A stretch of DNA of 5,850 nucleotides. Origin: Xanthobacteraceae bacterium. Lineage in GTDB: Bacteria; Pseudomonadota; Alphaproteobacteria; Rhizobiales; Xanthobacteraceae. Location of the stretch: contig JASHXZ010000784.1 in assembly GCA_030043285.1 (NCBI GenBank), forward strand, positions 1 through 5,850, written 5' to 3'. Positions 4,777 through 5,850 of this stretch are shown here, piece by piece (positions within the stretch are counted from its first letter, which is position 1; the number at the start of each line of letters is the position of its first letter). Position numbers and translations under genes: made by a program. The notes beneath the pieces are model-generated. The model was not told where the DNA came from and searched no databases. It saw only the letters and a list, made by a program, of their open reading frames with translations.

Positions 4777-5713
4777 GACGGTCGCCGGCCCGCGCATATT
4801 GTGCGCCGGCATCATCGTGCTCGACGAGGTGTTCCGGGTCCAAGAATTCCCCAAGCCCGACGGCAAGGTGCAGGCCGACGGCTATTTCGTCGTCAATGGC
4901 GGCTGCGCCGCCAATGCCGCAGTCGCGATTGCGCGGCTCGGCAGCCGCGTCGCGCTCGCCGGACCGATGGGCGGTCCGCCCGGCCAGGACGACAACGGCG
5001 ACCGGGTGCTCGCGGCGCTGACCCGCGAACGCATCGATTGCACCGCATGCCCGCGCGTGCCCGGCCTAGCCACGGCTTTGTCGGCAATCTTCATCGATGC
5101 GCGCGGCGACCGCACCATCGTCACCTATCGGGACGAGCGCGTTGCCACGGTGATGCCGGCCGATCCGGACGCGCTGGTCGCGAACTTCGACATCGTGCTC
5201 GCCGACAACCGCTACCCGGCTTTCGTCGCGCCGATCTGTGCCGCGGCGCGGCGCCGCGGCGTGCCGCTGGTGGTCGACGGCGATCGTCCGACCGTCGAGG
5301 ACGATCCGATGTTCGCGATGGCGACGCATCTGATTTTTTCGTCCGAATGCCTGCGCGAGACTACCGGCGTCGCCGACCTCGCCGAGGGTTTGCTGCGCAT
5401 CGCCCGGCGCACCGATGCGTTTCTCGCCGTCAGCAACGGCCCCGACGACATCGTATTCCTGCAGGGCGGTAAGCCGCAGCGGCTGTCGGTATTCAAGATC
5501 CGCGCCGTCGATACGCTCGCCGCCGGCGATGCTTTTCACGGCGGCTTCGTGGTGGCGCTCGCCGAGGGCAAAAGCGAGGTCGCGGCGATGCGCTTCGGCT
5601 CGGCCGTTGCCGCCATCAAATGCAGCCGGTTCGGTGGTGGCGCCGGCATGCCGACGCGGGCCGAGGTCGAGGCCTTCCTGGCCGAAGCGACCGCCGCGGC
5701 GCCACTGAAATAA
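4763..5713 (+). CDS. PfkB/ribokinase-family carbohydrate kinase, YihV (sulfofructose kinase)-like
   Basis: Predicted cytosolic ATP-dependent kinase of a sugar or related small molecule. It has 316 residues, the usual length. Signature 1 is NGGCAANAAVAIARLG (45-60), the sugar-binding GG-N block. Signature 2 is DTLAAGDAFHGGF (250-262), with Asp256 as the expected catalytic base. The C-terminal block KCSRFGGGAGMP (286-297), together with VDGD (171-174) and VLADNR (145-150), resembles E. coli YihV as I recall it, so a YihV-like subfamily is more likely than ribokinase, fructokinase or adenosine kinase. The first Gly of the canonical GAGD anion-hole motif is Ala253. No yihT, yihU or yihQ-like partner is in the window, so sulfofructose as the substrate is only a guess. 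It is the third gene of the operon, starting inside nudC with a good ribosome binding site. Confidence 0.93.
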   Translation: MSSAETVAGPRILCAGIIVLDEVFRVQEFPKPDGKVQADGYFVVNGGCAANAAVAIARLGSRVALAGPMGGPPGQDDNGDRVLAALTRERIDCTACPRVPGLATALSAIFIDARGDRTIVTYRDERVATVMPADPDALVANFDIVLADNRYPAFVAPICAAARRRGVPLVVDGDRPTVEDDPMFAMATHLIFSSECLRETTGVADLAEGLLRIARRTDAFLAVSNGPDDIVFLQGGKPQRLSVFKIRAVDTLAAGDAFHGGFVVALAEGKSEVAAMRFGSAVAAIKCSRFGGGAGMPTRAEVEAFLAEATAAAPLK

Positions 5714-5751
5714 CGCCCGCCGGCGACCTCAGCCGGTCGTCCTTCCGGGCG
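5714..5751 (+). terminator. Candidate hairpin after the operon
   Basis: CGCCCG (5714-5719) right after the TAA stop pairs with CGGGCG (5746-5751). Between them an inner stem 5722-5728 with 5735-5741 (7 pairs including one G-T) closes a 6-nt loop. No T-run follows, so this is a weak or factor-dependent terminator, or a 3'-end stabilising structure. Confidence 0.35.
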
Positions 5752-5775
5752 GCCATATTGCGGCGGACCGGGCGC

Positions 5776-5803
5776 TTGATTTGGAATTTTTTTCCTCTAA
5801 ACT
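5776..5803 (+). promoter_or_regulatory. Candidate promoter of the gene at the right edge
   Basis: TTGATT (5776-5781) and TAAACT (5798-5803), spaced 16 bp, match 4 of 6 consensus positions each. They sit in the only markedly AT-rich patch of the window, which includes seven consecutive T (5787-5793) flanked by GGAA and TTCC. Transcription would begin near 5810, about 30 nt before ATG 5839. Confidence 0.4.
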
Positions 5804-5838
5804 GGCGTCATGCCGGGAAGTATTGGAAGATTATTTCT

Positions 5839-5850
5839 ATGGACGCCATC
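5839..5850 (+). CDS. Probable start of a further gene, cut by the window edge
   Basis: ATG-GAC-GCC-ATC (Met-Asp-Ala-Ile) runs open to the last base. GGAAG at 5825-5829 is 9 nt upstream and a promoter-like pair lies further up. Another open frame starts at ATG 5810 and also reaches the edge, but it would begin at the predicted transcription start. Nothing can be said of the product. Confidence 0.35.

Noticed and set aside
3799..4866. A long minus-strand open frame of 355 codons antisense to nudC
   Set aside because: Its composition is that of a frame shadow in GC-rich DNA (rich in Arg, Ala, His and Gly) and it shows no motif. NudC on the other strand is unmistakable.

Overview
The window looks like ordinary chromosome from a GC-rich alphaproteobacterium, most likely of the order Hyphomicrobiales (Bradyrhizobium / Rhodopseudomonas / Xanthobacteraceae type). 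The basis is the strong G/C preference at third codon positions and two kinds of palindromic intergenic repeat. When translated by chance, these repeats give strings such as GLDPRIH, WIAGSSPAMT and LREWGEG, which I recall from many spurious ORFs in genomes of that group. The order is an inference. There is no tRNA, rRNA, CRISPR array, transposase or phage gene.

Layout. Positions 1-107 are a palindromic repeat that ends just before the ribosome binding site of a plus-strand gene for an FMN-dependent alpha-hydroxy-acid dehydrogenase (122-1342). This gene converges on a minus-strand FAD-dependent aromatic-ring monooxygenase (1594-2802). Nearly the whole space between them is a 234-bp inverted-repeat element (1349-1582) with two 52-bp arms that match at 48 of 52 positions. 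Each arm is a hairpin plus a four-tract G-quadruplex motif. A 159-bp divergent region (2803-2961) with a fair sigma70-like promoter then leads into a compact plus-strand operon: a nitrilase-superfamily protein (2962-3819), NudC NAD(H) pyrophosphatase / RNA deNADding enzyme (3823-4776) and a PfkB-family kinase resembling YihV (4763-5713). The gaps are 3 nt and then a 14-nt overlap. The window closes with a candidate hairpin, a candidate promoter and probably the first four codons of another plus-strand gene.

How the genes may work together. The operon genes are probably translationally coupled. The nitrilase and NudC genes share one reading frame and are separated only by TGA-GGC-GTG. This recalls the animal NitFhit fusion, in which a nitrilase-like protein is joined to a dinucleotide hydrolase, so a metabolite or nucleotide repair or salvage role is a reasonable hypothesis. 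The nitrilase-like protein has Arg at the position of the near-invariant catalytic Lys, so its catalytic activity is in doubt. The hydroxy-acid dehydrogenase and the monooxygenase suggest aromatic or hydroxy-acid catabolism, but they are separate transcription units and no pathway can be assigned from sequence alone.

I did not find a clearly new multi-gene system. The most unusual items are the symmetric hairpin/G-quadruplex element between the convergent genes, the Lys-to-Arg change in the nitrilase and its in-frame adjacency to NudC.
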